Positions 7,677-16,399 of a DNA stretch of 44,801 nt are shown one piece after another. Origin of the DNA: Draconibacterium orientale (GTDB lineage Bacteria > Bacteroidota > Bacteroidia > Bacteroidales > JAADGE01); NCBI GenBank assembly GCA_020721645.1, contig DYMH01000015.1:1-44801 (forward strand). Reading direction: 5' to 3'. Under the pieces are notes generated by a model. The model did not search any database. It saw only the letters and a program-made list of their open reading frames with translations, and had not been told where the DNA came from. Each line of letters opens with the position of its first letter. Position 1 is the stretch's first letter. A program made the translations under genes and the position numbers.

Positions 7677-8903
7677 ATGTACACAAAACTGAAAGATTTT
7701 TTAACGAACGAGTTAATAGGCATTAAAGAAGCCGGACTTTATAAAAATGAACGAATTATTTCAACAGCTCAGGGAGCAGAAATTGCACTGACTTCCGGCG
7801 AAAAAGTGATTAATTTTTGTGCCAATAATTATTTGGGATTATCATCGCACCCGAAAGTAATTGCTGCTGCAAAAAATGTATTAGACACACACGGTTACGG
7901 AATGTCATCGGTTCGATTTATTTGTGGAACGCAAGATATTCACAAGCAATTGGAAAAAAAGATTGCTCATTTTTTTGGAACCGAAGATACAATTTTGTAT
8001 GCAGCTGCGTTCGATGCCAACGGTGGTGTTTTTGAACCTTTATTTTTACAAGAAGATGCGATAATTTCAGATGAATTAAATCACGCATCAATTATCGATG
8101 GTGTTCGTTTGGCAAAAGGTGTTCGTTATCGTTACAAACATGCCGATATGGAAGATCTTGAAAATCAGTTAAAAATTGCACAAGCTCAGCGATTCAGAGT
8201 TGTTGTTACCGACGGTGTTTTTTCGATGGACGGTGATATTGCCAAATTGAACCAAATTTGCGATTTAGCCGAAAAATATGATGCCCTTGTGATGGTGGAC
8301 GACAGCCACGCTTCCGGATTTATAGGCAAAACAGGCAGAGGAACTCATGAATATCACAATGTAATGAATCGGGTTGATATTATTTCGAGCACATTGGGAA
8401 AGGCTCTCGGAGGTGCGATGGGGGGATTTATCACAGGAAAAAAAGAAATTGTCGAACTTTTAAGACAACGTTCGCGACCGTATTTATTTTCAAATTCTTT
8501 GTCGCCGGTTATTGTCGGAGCTGCACTTGAAGTATTCAATATCTTAGAAAGCTCTACCGAATTGAGAGATAAATTAATATCAAATGCAGATTTTTTTAAG
8601 AAACGAATGAGCGAAGCCGGTTTTGTATTGAAACATTCAGATTCTGCAATTGTTGCTTTGATGTTATTTAACGCCAAACTGTCTCAAGATTTTGCCTCTA
8701 AATTGTTGAGCGAAGGAATCTATGTAATAGGATTTTATTTCCCCGTCGTAGCAAAAGGACAGGCAAGAATAAGAATTCAACTTTCGGCAGCTCATGAACG
8801 TGCTCATTTAGAAAAGGCAGTTGATGCTTTTATTAAAATTGGAAAGGAATTTAATATTCTTGGAAAATCAAAAGAAGAAATTATTGCAATGTATGGTGAA
8901 TAA
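7677..8903 (+). CDS. kbl: Glycine C-acetyltransferase (2-amino-3-ketobutyrate CoA ligase)
   Basis: This 408-residue PLP enzyme belongs to the alpha-oxoamine synthase family. Visible landmarks are NFCANNYLGL (46-55), DELNHASI with His136, VDDSHASGFIG (207-217) and SSTLGKALGG with the PLP lysine Lys242. Length and N-terminus fit Kbl rather than serine palmitoyltransferase or BioF. The enzyme converts 2-amino-3-ketobutyrate plus CoA to glycine plus acetyl-CoA in threonine breakdown. Its usual partner, threonine dehydrogenase, is not in the window. The gene is 78 nt after yifB, and its stop codon is immediately followed by a strong terminator. Confidence 0.88.
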   Translation: MYTKLKDFLTNELIGIKEAGLYKNERIISTAQGAEIALTSGEKVINFCANNYLGLSSHPKVIAAAKNVLDTHGYGMSSVRFICGTQDIHKQLEKKIAHFFGTEDTILYAAAFDANGGVFEPLFLQEDAIISDELNHASIIDGVRLAKGVRYRYKHADMEDLENQLKIAQAQRFRVVVTDGVFSMDGDIAKLNQICDLAEKYDALVMVDDSHASGFIGKTGRGTHEYHNVMNRVDIISSTLGKALGGAMGGFITGKKEIVELLRQRSRPYLFSNSLSPVIVGAALEVFNILESSTELRDKLISNADFFKKRMSEAGFVLKHSDSAIVALMLFNAKLSQDFASKLLSEGIYVIGFYFPVVAKGQARIRIQLSAAHERAHLEKAVDAFIKIGKEFNILGKSKEEIIAMYGE

Positions 8904-8929
8904 AAAGGAGGGATTTTTCCCTCCTTTTT
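8902..8929. terminator. Bidirectional terminator between kbl and the NamZ-like gene
   Basis: A 12-bp perfect stem AAAAAGGAGGGA / TCCCTCCTTTTT with a TTTT loop gives a U-run in both directions. It overlaps the TAA of kbl (8901-8903) and touches the TGA of the convergent gene (8929-8931), so it serves both genes. Confidence 0.92.
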
Positions 8930-10128
8930 CATTCAAAATCATTGTATAAAAGATATTTTTTACGCATTTTTTTGTAATCGTCAAGTTCCTTTTCCCATGA
9001 TTTTCGAATTTCCGATTCTGTGAGTCCGGATTGAATTTGGTCCAATAATTCTGAATTTCCCGCTAACAAATTAAACCATTTGGGGTTTGTAATCATTTCT
9101 TTATTATAAAATTTTTCGCGAAAGTCGAGAAGGTATTTTAAGGTAAATTTTGTATCTGGTTTTGTGTTCCTTAAATCAATACCGTAACATTTTTTATTTT
9201 CATGAATAGGTTTTGATTCTGCTCCTTTTAATGACTTTGGAATAAAAGAAAATAACCCGCAAGATGAATCAGGATACCCGATAACCTGAAAAGGGACTTC
9301 TGTTCCACGCCCGATGCTGACTTCGGTGGCTTCAAAAAGACAAAGCGAAGGGTAAAGTCTAATCGAAACTAAATTGGGTAAATTGGGTGAAGGTTTTATT
9401 GGTGGAGCCCAAATAGTTGAATGTGTGTAGTTTGCAGCTTTAATAACGATTAAGTCACACGAAAGTCCTTTTTCCAACCAGTGTTCACCATTAATCATCT
9501 GTGCCAATTCGCCGATTGTTAATCCGTGAACAATCGGAAGAGGGTCGACGCCTACGAATGATTCAAATTCTTTTTGTATTATCGGACCTTCGATATAATT
9601 GCCCAAAGGGTTTGGGCGATCGAGTATAATTAATTTTTTGTTGCTTATGGCACATGCTTCCATAACATAGTGCAATGTGCTGATGTATGTGAAAAATCGA
9701 ACGCCGACATCTTGAATATCAAAAATGACAATATCTACATCTTCGATTGTTTGAGGATTCATTTTTTTTGTTGCACCAAAAAGCGGGAAAATGGGGATTT
9801 GAGTTTTTTCATCGATACTTTTATTAAAATCAGTTCCTCGGTCTATATTGCCTCTGAAACCATGTTCGGGAGCAAAAATTTTAATTAAATTGAATTTTTC
9901 AGCAATAAGAATGTCGGTTAAATGTTTGTTGTTGATAACTGCCGTCTGATTTGCAACGATTGCAATTTTTTTGTTTTTAATCAATGGAAAATATAAATCG
10001 AAACGTGCATCTCCGCAAATTATAGAATCTGTTAATTTTTGAGTATCAACTTCCTGTCGGTTGTTCGATTGGCTGCATGCACCGAAGCTGAAAGCATAGA
10101 TAAGAATAAAGAAAGCTGTTTTGAGCAC
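8929..10128 (-). CDS. NamZ-like (DUF1343) exo-beta-N-acetylmuramidase, probable lipoprotein
   Basis: The family is recognised from FAPEHGFRG, FDIQDVGVRFFTYISTL, ILDRPNPLGN and SIGRGTEVPFQVIGYP, all typical of DUF1343/NamZ (glycoside hydrolase family 171). NamZ removes terminal N-acetylmuramic acid from cell-wall fragments, so this probably acts in peptidoglycan recycling. The chosen start is GTG at 10128. It gives a short signal peptide with hydrophobic core and lipobox FGAC (Cys18), and 399 residues in total. An upstream in-frame ATG at 10248 would add 40 residues encoded within the preceding gene and bury the signal peptide, so it is disfavoured. The gene begins 13 nt after the cyclase stop, suggesting co-transcription. 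Confidence 0.88.
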   Translation of the reverse strand: MLKTAFFILIYAFSFGACSQSNNRQEVDTQKLTDSIICGDARFDLYFPLIKNKKIAIVANQTAVINNKHLTDILIAEKFNLIKIFAPEHGFRGNIDRGTDFNKSIDEKTQIPIFPLFGATKKMNPQTIEDVDIVIFDIQDVGVRFFTYISTLHYVMEACAISNKKLIILDRPNPLGNYIEGPIIQKEFESFVGVDPLPIVHGLTIGELAQMINGEHWLEKGLSCDLIVIKAANYTHSTIWAPPIKPSPNLPNLVSIRLYPSLCLFEATEVSIGRGTEVPFQVIGYPDSSCGLFSFIPKSLKGAESKPIHENKKCYGIDLRNTKPDTKFTLKYLLDFREKFYNKEMITNPKWFNLLAGNSELLDQIQSGLTESEIRKSWEKELDDYKKMRKKYLLYNDFE

Positions 10129-10141
10129 GTTATTATTTGTA

Positions 10142-11320
10142 TTAATATGAAGAAAGAATTTCGAGAAATTCGGTACTGGGCGTAATAGGATCGAAGTTTT
10201 TACGAAATTTTGGAATAAGTCCGTGAACAAAATACATATCGATCTCACCTTTATTTTTGGCAGGGATTTTTCCTCGATGCGAACATTCGAAATAGTCTTT
10301 TATATATTCATACGTTTCGCCGGAGATATTTACTTCACCGGCTTCGCCCGAAGATTCCATTCGACTGGCTGTGTTTACGGCATCTCCCCAGATATCGTAG
10401 GCAAATTTTTTTGAGCCGATAACTCCGGCAATAACTTTGCCGGTATGTATTCCGATTCTTAGTTTCCATTCAGGAAGTTTTTTTTCCTTTTTCTCTTGAT
10501 TATATTCTTTAACAAATTTCTGAATTTCAAGAGCTGCAAGTACTGTATCGAAGGGATTACTTTTATTTCGTAAAGGCAAACCGCCAACGCACATGTATGA
10601 ATCTCCTATTGTTTTTATTTTTTCAATGAAATGACGACTTGTAATTTCGTCAAATTTTTGAAAGTATATACCCAACTCTTCAATTAATTCTTCCGGGCTT
10701 AATTCAGCAGAAATATGTGTAAAATCCTTAAAATCAGTAAATAAAATACTTGTTAGTCGGTATGTTTTTGCGTCCACCATACCCTTATTTTTTAATTGTT
10801 CTGCAATTTCATAAGGCAGAATATTTAGAAGTAGTTCATCGGATTTTTGTTTTTCAATTTCAATTTCTTGTTTCTGTTTTTCGAGATGGTCTTGTTGAAT
10901 TTCTAATTCTTCGGTTTGTTTAACGATTCCTTTTATTAATTTAAAAATCGATAGGGTCGATTTAATACGTATTGTTAGTTCGGATTTATCCGGAGGTTTG
11001 CGAATAAAGTCAACAGCTCCGGCTTCAAAAGATTTTTCAAGATCTGCATGTTCGGTTATCATAATAACCGGAATATCAAAAGTGGTTTCGCCTTCTTTGA
11101 TTTTTTTTAAGATACTGATTCCGTGATTATTATCTACCGATATATCAATAATAATCAAATCCGGTTTTTGTGTTTTTGCTGTTTGTATTCCTTTAATGCC
11201 GGAGGATTCATGAAAAATAGAATACATCTGGATTTCTGCTTTAAAAGCAGATTGAAGCAAGTCAAAAATTTTAATGTTTTTGCTGATTAATAGTAATTTA
11301 TATTCAGAAAAAAGATTCAT
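10142..11320 (-). CDS. Response-regulator receiver fused to class III adenylate cyclase
   Basis: This 392-residue cytosolic protein has a receiver domain (about 8-125; phospho-acceptor Asp59, Lys108), a coiled coil (about 130-165) and a class III nucleotide cyclase domain (about 175-365). Metal-binding aspartates are Asp196 (LFTDFKDF) and Asp240 (TIGDSYM). Lys236 and Asp309 (FAYDIWGD) are the residues that select adenine, and Asn316 and Arg320 (NTASR) complete the site, so cAMP is the likely product. Phosphorylation of the receiver presumably controls cyclase activity. No histidine kinase or cAMP-binding regulator is adjacent. The NamZ-like gene lies 13 nt downstream. Confidence 0.9.
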   Translation of the reverse strand: MNLFSEYKLLLISKNIKIFDLLQSAFKAEIQMYSIFHESSGIKGIQTAKTQKPDLIIIDISVDNNHGISILKKIKEGETTFDIPVIMITEHADLEKSFEAGAVDFIRKPPDKSELTIRIKSTLSIFKLIKGIVKQTEELEIQQDHLEKQKQEIEIEKQKSDELLLNILPYEIAEQLKNKGMVDAKTYRLTSILFTDFKDFTHISAELSPEELIEELGIYFQKFDEITSRHFIEKIKTIGDSYMCVGGLPLRNKSNPFDTVLAALEIQKFVKEYNQEKKEKKLPEWKLRIGIHTGKVIAGVIGSKKFAYDIWGDAVNTASRMESSGEAGEVNISGETYEYIKDYFECSHRGKIPAKNKGEIDMYFVHGLIPKFRKNFDPITPSTEFLEILSSY

Positions 11321-11546
11321 CGAAAAATAGGTTCAATATATAAATTAATAGTACGCAATAAAGTTCTACAGATTCGAAAAAATATTAGTAAAGTAAAAAG
11401 ACATTATCTGTGTTGTATGAATAATGGTATTAAATATGTACAATTGAAAAACTCGAATATGTAAAAATAGGAAATATTTTTTACAATTCGTATTACAAAA
11501 AGATTTTCTCATCAAAAAATAATTAGGTAAAATGTGTTTTTTAGTT

Positions 11547-11554
11547 TAAATTTG
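11547..11554 (+). promoter_or_regulatory. Candidate -7 box
   Basis: TAAATTTG matches TAnnTTTG and lies 24 nt before the ATG at 11579, which argues against the earlier in-frame ATG at 11534. No clear -33 element is present. Confidence 0.45.
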
Positions 11555-11578
11555 TCGAAACGCCTGAAAAAAAATAGT

Positions 11579-12136
11579 ATGGATGTAAAAGGAACCGGAA
11601 TTATAACAATACCCGATTACGTAAAAAAATATTATTCTGAACACTACGAGAAGTGGTTTCGAATGCTCCCCACATCAAGCCAAAATTTATTTGAAAATTC
11701 GATAATGGCTGCGGCTTGGTATCCTATTTTGGAAGGACTTATTTACCCAACACAAGCTTTAGCGAGCCTGCTTGGTGAAAGTTCCGAGGAAGCAGCTTTT
11801 CGTTTGGGAAGATATAGTTCCGAAGTTTCGTTGAATGGTGTTTATAAAATATTTCTCAGAGTCAGTTCGCCCTTATTTGTGTTAAGCAGAGCTTCTACAG
11901 TTTTGGGGTCTTATTATCGTCCTGCAAAAATTGAAGTTGTTGAAAAACATGAAGAAAAAGCAGTGATGAAAATTACAGGATTCGGCGGTGAGTCGTCCAT
12001 TGTTTTAAATCGAATAGCAGGCTGGATCGAAAAGACTATCGAAACAACAGGTTTTAAAGAAATTAATGTCTCAGTGGAGAAATATGAAACAGAGATAGTC
12101 CCTTACGGATTGGTTACAGCAGAATGGAAAAAATAA
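11579..12136 (+). CDS. Hypothetical protein, possibly DUF2378/TIGR02265-like
   Basis: This is a 185-residue protein without signal peptide or obvious transmembrane helix. It has an N-terminal helical part and a C-terminal part with alternating beta pattern (PAKIEVVEKHEEKAVMKITG, then INVSVEKYETEIV). The arrangement recalls the DUF2378/TIGR02265 and heme-NO-binding-like ligand folds, but the match is only impressionistic. The ATG at 11579 is preferred because a candidate -7 box lies between it and the earlier in-frame ATG at 11534. It ends 10 nt before the prfB start and may be in the same transcript. Confidence 0.75.
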   Translation: MDVKGTGIITIPDYVKKYYSEHYEKWFRMLPTSSQNLFENSIMAAAWYPILEGLIYPTQALASLLGESSEEAAFRLGRYSSEVSLNGVYKIFLRVSSPLFVLSRASTVLGSYYRPAKIEVVEKHEEKAVMKITGFGGESSIVLNRIAGWIEKTIETTGFKEINVSVEKYETEIVPYGLVTAEWKK

Positions 12137-12146
12137 AATAAAAAAA

Positions 12147-13236
12147 ATGACATCAGAAGAACAACTAAAAGATATGAAAAAACGCACAGATGCGTTGAGG
12201 AGGTATCTTTGACATTGATACTTTAAAAGAAAAAGTATTAGAAGAAGAAAAATTAACACAAATTGATGGATTTTGGGACAATCCGAAAATAGCAGAACAA
12301 AAATTACGAGAAATCAGTAAAATAAAAAATCGCATTTCCGAATACGAAAGAGTTCAAAATGCAGTTGATGATTTTTCTGTATTGTACGATTTTTTTTATT
12401 CCGGCGAAGGAGATGAAATCGAAGTTGAGAAAACGCAAAATCAAGTTCTGAGGATTTTAGAAGATTTGGAATTTAAAAATATGATGGGTGCCGATGAAGA
12501 TCAACTCGGTGCAATATTAAAAATTAATCCCGGAGCCGGAGGAACCGAAAGTTACGATTGGGCAGAAATGCTCATGCGAATGTATATCCGTTGGGGCGAA
12601 ATTAATAATTACAACGTTAAAGAAGTTGCCTACCAAGCAGGCGACGGAGCCGGTATCAAAACCGTAACTTTGGAATTTGAAGGTGAATATGCCTACGGTT
12701 ATTTGAAAGGAGAAAACGGCGTTCATCGTTTGGTTCGTTTGTCGCCTTTCGACTCAGCAAACCGACGACATACTTCATTTGCATCGGTTTTTGTGTCACC
12801 GGCAATCGATGATACCATTGAAATTGTGATTAATTCGGGTGATATTGCATGGGAAACATTTCGTTCCGGTGGAGCCGGAGGGCAAAATGTGAATAAGGTA
12901 GAAACGGGAGTTCGCCTCAGGCATTTGCCGACGGGTATATTTGTTGAAAATACCGAAACGCGTTCGCAACTTAAAAATAAGGAGAATGCGGTTCGTATTT
13001 TAAAATCACATCTGTACGAAATTGAATTACGAAAACAAAGAGAAGAACAGGCTCGCATCGAAGGAAATAAAAAGAAAATCGAATGGGGTTCGCAGATTCG
13101 TAATTATGTTTTACATCCGTATCGAATGGTAAAAGATTTGAGAACAGGGCTCGAAACTTCAAACACACAAGCGGTTCTCGATGGAGAAATAAATGAATTT
13201 ATTAAAGCATATCTTATGGAATTCGGAGGAGAATAA
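12147..13236 (+). CDS. prfB: Peptide chain release factor 2, with programmed +1 frameshift
   Basis: Reading starts at ATG 12147 and meets an in-frame TGA at 12210-12212 after 21 codons. A +1 shift at CTT (12207-12209) skips T12210 and continues from 12211 to the TAA at 13234-13236, giving 362 residues, the normal RF2 length. RF2-specific features are present: [10 protein letters not shown], containing the SPF tripeptide that recognises UAA/UGA, and [15 protein letters not shown] with the catalytic GGQ. RF2 thereby autoregulates its own synthesis: low RF2 favours the shift. The stop codon overlaps the ATG of the downstream methyltransferase gene, so the two genes are translationally coupled. 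Confidence 0.97.
12198..12213 (+). promoter_or_regulatory. RF2 programmed frameshift site
   Basis: AGGAGG (12198-12203), TAT, CTT, TGA, C reproduces the E. coli prfB recoding site AGGGGG-TAT-CTT-TGA-C with identical spacing. The internal Shine-Dalgarno stimulates slippage of the CUU-decoding tRNA into the +1 frame. Confidence 0.96.
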
Positions 13237-13835
13237 TGAAAAGCGAAGAGAAAAAAATCAGTTTTATGTTCAATTCCATCGCACCCATTTATGCACTTTT
13301 TCATAAATCTTTATGTGATGAATTTAAGGAAAATGCAGAACTTCTGAACGCAAAAATTTCCTTATCAGGGTTAAGAATATTAGATGTCGGAACCGGAACC
13401 GGAGCATGGGCTGGAGCTTTGAAACATGCAGGCGCAGAATCTGTTCATGGTATTGATATTTCTGAAAAAATGTTGGTGCAAGCCCAAAAAAAGAAAATTG
13501 AAAATATCACTTATTCATTAGGAAATGCCGTAAATTTAGAACAATTTGCCGATGATTCGTTCGATATTGTAACTGCTTCACTTGTTATGCACGGTTCCAA
13601 AGCCGAATATCGCAAACAAATACTTAATCAAATCAACAGAGTTTCGAAAAAGAATGTTGTTTTTGCCGATTTCTACGGAAAAACGCCACGTTTTGAAAAA
13701 TTTCTCGAATTTATGGAAGGCAGTGATTATAAAAACTTTAAACTTAATTTTGAAGGAGAACTAAATAATCACTTTAAAAATATTGAAATTGTCCCCTTAA
13801 AACAAGGGCGTGCTTTGTATATTGCCGAAAAATAA
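13236..13835 (+). CDS. Class I SAM-dependent methyltransferase
   Basis: This 199-residue cytosolic protein has the Rossmann SAM site RILDVGTGTGAW (47-58), an acidic end of strand 2 in VHGIDISEKML, and motif IV-like SFDIVTASLVMHG. The order fits methyltransferase types 11/25 (UbiE/BioC-like). The substrate cannot be read from sequence. The TAATG overlap with prfB implies translational coupling. A link to modification of the release-factor GGQ is tempting, but that is normally PrmC, which has an NPPY motif absent here. Confidence 0.85.
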   Translation: MKSEEKKISFMFNSIAPIYALFHKSLCDEFKENAELLNAKISLSGLRILDVGTGTGAWAGALKHAGAESVHGIDISEKMLVQAQKKKIENITYSLGNAVNLEQFADDSFDIVTASLVMHGSKAEYRKQILNQINRVSKKNVVFADFYGKTPRFEKFLEFMEGSDYKNFKLNFEGELNNHFKNIEIVPLKQGRALYIAEK

Positions 13836-13900
13836 TCCATATTTAATTTTTGATATTTTTAAAATCAATCATATTTATCAAATCTATCAAACACTTCATT

Positions 13901-15298
13901 ATGAATTTCAGAACAGAACACGACACCATGGGCGAAGTTCAAGTTCCTGCCGATAAATACTGGGGAGCTCAAACGCAACGCTCTATCGGAAATTTTAAAA
14001 TTGGAGAACCTGCATCAATGCCGCGTGAAATTATTGTGGCATTTGGATATCTGAAAAAAGCCGCAGCACACGCAAATTTTGATTTAGGCGTTTTATCAGC
14101 CGAAAAAAAAGAAATGATTTCGAAAGTTTGCGATGAAATAATCGAAGGTAAACTATTCGACCAATTTCCTTTGGTGATTTGGCAAACAGGTTCAGGTACT
14201 CAGTCGAACATGAATGTGAACGAAGTCGTATCCAATCGCTCTCATGTTTTAGCCGGAAATATATTGGGAGAAGGAACGCCTGCAATTCACCCAAACGACG
14301 ATGTGAATAAATCGCAATCGTCGAACGATACTTTCCCAACCGCAATGCACATTGCTGCATATAAAATGTTGATTGAAACCACAATTCCGGGAATTGAATT
14401 ATTGAAAAAAACTTTGACCGAAAAGTCGAAAGCGTTTATGAATATCGTGAAAATCGGAAGAACTCACTGGATGGATGCTACGCCTCTGACCTTGGGGCAA
14501 GAATTTTCGGGTTACGTTTCACAATTGGATCATGCCGTTCGCACAATTAAAAATACTTTGGCTCATCTTTCGGAATTGGCACTCGGCGGAACCGCAGTCG
14601 GAACGGGAATCAACACTCCGAAAGGTTATGATGTTCTGGTTGCCAAAAAAATTGCAGAGATGACCGGTTTACCATTCATTACCGGCGAAAATAAATACGA
14701 AGGTTTAGCTACGCACGATGCAATAGTAGAAGGTTCCGGTGCTTTGAAAACCGCTGCGGTAAGTCTTATGAAAATTGCCAACGACATTCGTGTTATGGCT
14801 TCCGGACCTCGAAGCGGAATCGGCGAAATTATTATTCCCGAAAACGAACCGGGCTCGTCAATCATGCCGGGAAAAGTAAATCCGACACAAGTTGAAGCAC
14901 TCACCATGGTTTGCGCACAGGTTGTAGGTAACGATGCTGCCATTACCGTTGGCGGAATGCAAGGGCATTTTGAATTGAATGTTTTTAAACCTGTTATGAT
15001 TGCAAATTATTTACAAGCCGCAAGATTATTGGGCGAGGCTTGTGTGTCTTTTAACGATAATTTAGCCGTCGGCATAGAACCGAATCTTCCCGTGATTCAA
15101 AAAAATCTGGAAAATTCCTTGATGTTGGTTACTGCACTCAATACAAAAATTGGTTACGAAAAAGCCGCAAAAATTGCCAAAAAAGCTCATCACGAAAATA
15201 AAACTTTACGCGAAGCTGCCTTGGAATTGGGTTATGTTACCAACGAACAATTCAATGAATGGGTTGATCCATCAAAAATGATTGGTTCGTTGAAATAA
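13901..15298 (+). CDS. fumC: Class II fumarate hydratase
   Basis: This 465-residue protein is the usual FumC length, starting at the ATG before [17 protein letters not shown]. The fumarase/aspartase signature [11 protein letters not shown] (318-328, catalytic Ser320) is intact, as are [10 protein letters not shown] (96-105), [11 protein letters not shown] (140-150) and [10 protein letters not shown] (186-195, His189). It catalyses reversible hydration of fumarate to malate in the TCA cycle or its reductive branch. An in-frame ATG 17 codons upstream gives a poor extension. It follows the methyltransferase by 65 nt, and a terminator lies 116 nt after its stop. Confidence 0.96.
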   Translation: MNFRTEHDTMGEVQVPADKYWGAQTQRSIGNFKIGEPASMPREIIVAFGYLKKAAAHANFDLGVLSAEKKEMISKVCDEIIEGKLFDQFPLVIWQTGSGTQSNMNVNEVVSNRSHVLAGNILGEGTPAIHPNDDVNKSQSSNDTFPTAMHIAAYKMLIETTIPGIELLKKTLTEKSKAFMNIVKIGRTHWMDATPLTLGQEFSGYVSQLDHAVRTIKNTLAHLSELALGGTAVGTGINTPKGYDVLVAKKIAEMTGLPFITGENKYEGLATHDAIVEGSGALKTAAVSLMKIANDIRVMASGPRSGIGEIIIPENEPGSSIMPGKVNPTQVEALTMVCAQVVGNDAAITVGGMQGHFELNVFKPVMIANYLQAARLLGEACVSFNDNLAVGIEPNLPVIQKNLENSLMLVTALNTKIGYEKAAKIAKKAHHENKTLREAALELGYVTNEQFNEWVDPSKMIGSLK

Positions 15299-15413
15299 TA
15301 CTGATTGGTTGATTATTTGACGTGATGATGTGTCGACAATTTTGAATATCAAATACTTAAAAAAAGGTAGAGTAAACCATTTTTAGTTTCACAAATATCA
15401 GAAGATAAAATCA

Positions 15414-15450
15414 AATCCTCGAAAAACTAAAATTTCGAGGATTTTTTATT
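15414..15450 (+). terminator. Rho-independent terminator after fumC
   Basis: The perfect 11-bp stem AATCCTCGAAA / TTTCGAGGATT (15414-15424 and 15433-15443) has an 8-nt loop and is followed by TTTTATT. It separates fumC from the sirtuin gene. Confidence 0.85.
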
Positions 15451-15476
15451 ATATTGTCCTTTTTAATTTTATAAAA

Positions 15477-16325
15477 ATGAATGTTTCTGAAAATATCACC
15501 AAAGCCGCTGAATTTCTAAAACATGCAGATTCATTATTGATAACAGCCGGTGCAGGTATGGGTGTCGATTCTGGTTTGCCCGATTTCAGGGGAAACGAAG
15601 GATTTTGGGATGCTTATCCGCCGATTCGAAAATTAGGGTTGTCGTTTTCCGAAATGGCAAATCCGGAATGGTTCGACAGGAATCCGCATTTGGCTTGGGC
15701 TTTTTACGGACATCGCCTGAATTTGTATCGTAAGGTAGTTCCACATCAAGGGTTTAAGCAACTTTTGGAAATTGCCGAAAGCAGGCTCGACGGATATTTT
15801 GTTTTCACCTCAAACGTGGACGGGCAATTTCAAAAAGCAGGATTTTCAGGCACATTAATCGAAGAAGCTCACGGTTCGATACATTATTTTCAGTGCGCCG
15901 AGCCTTGCCATGCCGGAATTTGGTCGGCTGAGAATGAAGAGGTTTCTGTTGATATTGAAAAATTTGAAGCCCAAGAGCCATTTCCGATTTGTCCGAAATG
16001 CGGAAGAATTGCTCGCCCTAATATTTTAATGTTTGGCGATTGGTCATGGATTTCGGCTCGTTCAAACGAACAGGCTGTCAAATTTCAAACTTGGTTGAAA
16101 TATCTAAAAAAGCAAAATTCAAAATTGGCTATTGTAGAACTCGGAGCCGGAAATGCAGTTCCGACCGTAAGGCATCGTTCGGCACAAATTTGTCGTGAAA
16201 TCAATGCAAATCTCATTCGTATTAATCCCCGAGATTTCGATTTGCCCGCAGGAAATCATGTTGCAATTCCAATGGGTGCGGCTGATGGAATCCGAAAAAT
16301 TTTCGATATTTATAAAAAAAAGTAA
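15477..16325 (+). CDS. Sir2 family NAD-dependent deacylase-like protein, divergent type
   Basis: This 282-residue sirtuin-fold protein has the NAD site GAGMGVDSGLPDFRG (25-39), TSNVDGQF (111-118) in place of the usual TQNIDxLH, and the catalytic-loop His132 in EAHGSIHYF. Four cysteines (140, 144, 172, 175) form a probable zinc site with C-x3-C and C-x2-C spacing. The stretch PNILMFGDW (181-189) replaces the usual RPxVVxFGE-type motif. Sirtuins use NAD+ to remove acyl groups from lysines; some act as ADP-ribosyltransferases or NADases. No defence or macrodomain partner is adjacent, so a housekeeping deacylase is most likely. It is preceded by a terminator. Confidence 0.9.
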   Translation: MNVSENITKAAEFLKHADSLLITAGAGMGVDSGLPDFRGNEGFWDAYPPIRKLGLSFSEMANPEWFDRNPHLAWAFYGHRLNLYRKVVPHQGFKQLLEIAESRLDGYFVFTSNVDGQFQKAGFSGTLIEEAHGSIHYFQCAEPCHAGIWSAENEEVSVDIEKFEAQEPFPICPKCGRIARPNILMFGDWSWISARSNEQAVKFQTWLKYLKKQNSKLAIVELGAGNAVPTVRHRSAQICREINANLIRINPRDFDLPAGNHVAIPMGAADGIRKIFDIYKKK

Positions 16326-16399
16326 TTCGATAAACATAAAACTTTCTTATTTTTTTTGCTTAAATCTAAAAAAATCACTTCACACCTAAAACAAAAAAA

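Noticed and set aside
10129-10248. N-terminal extension of the NamZ-like gene to ATG 10248
   Set aside because: It lies inside the cyclase coding region and would place the signal peptide and lipobox about 40 residues into the protein.
12382-13236. prfB starting at the first ATG in the long frame
   Set aside because: It would omit the N-terminal domain; the recoding site at 12198-12213 explains the missing part.
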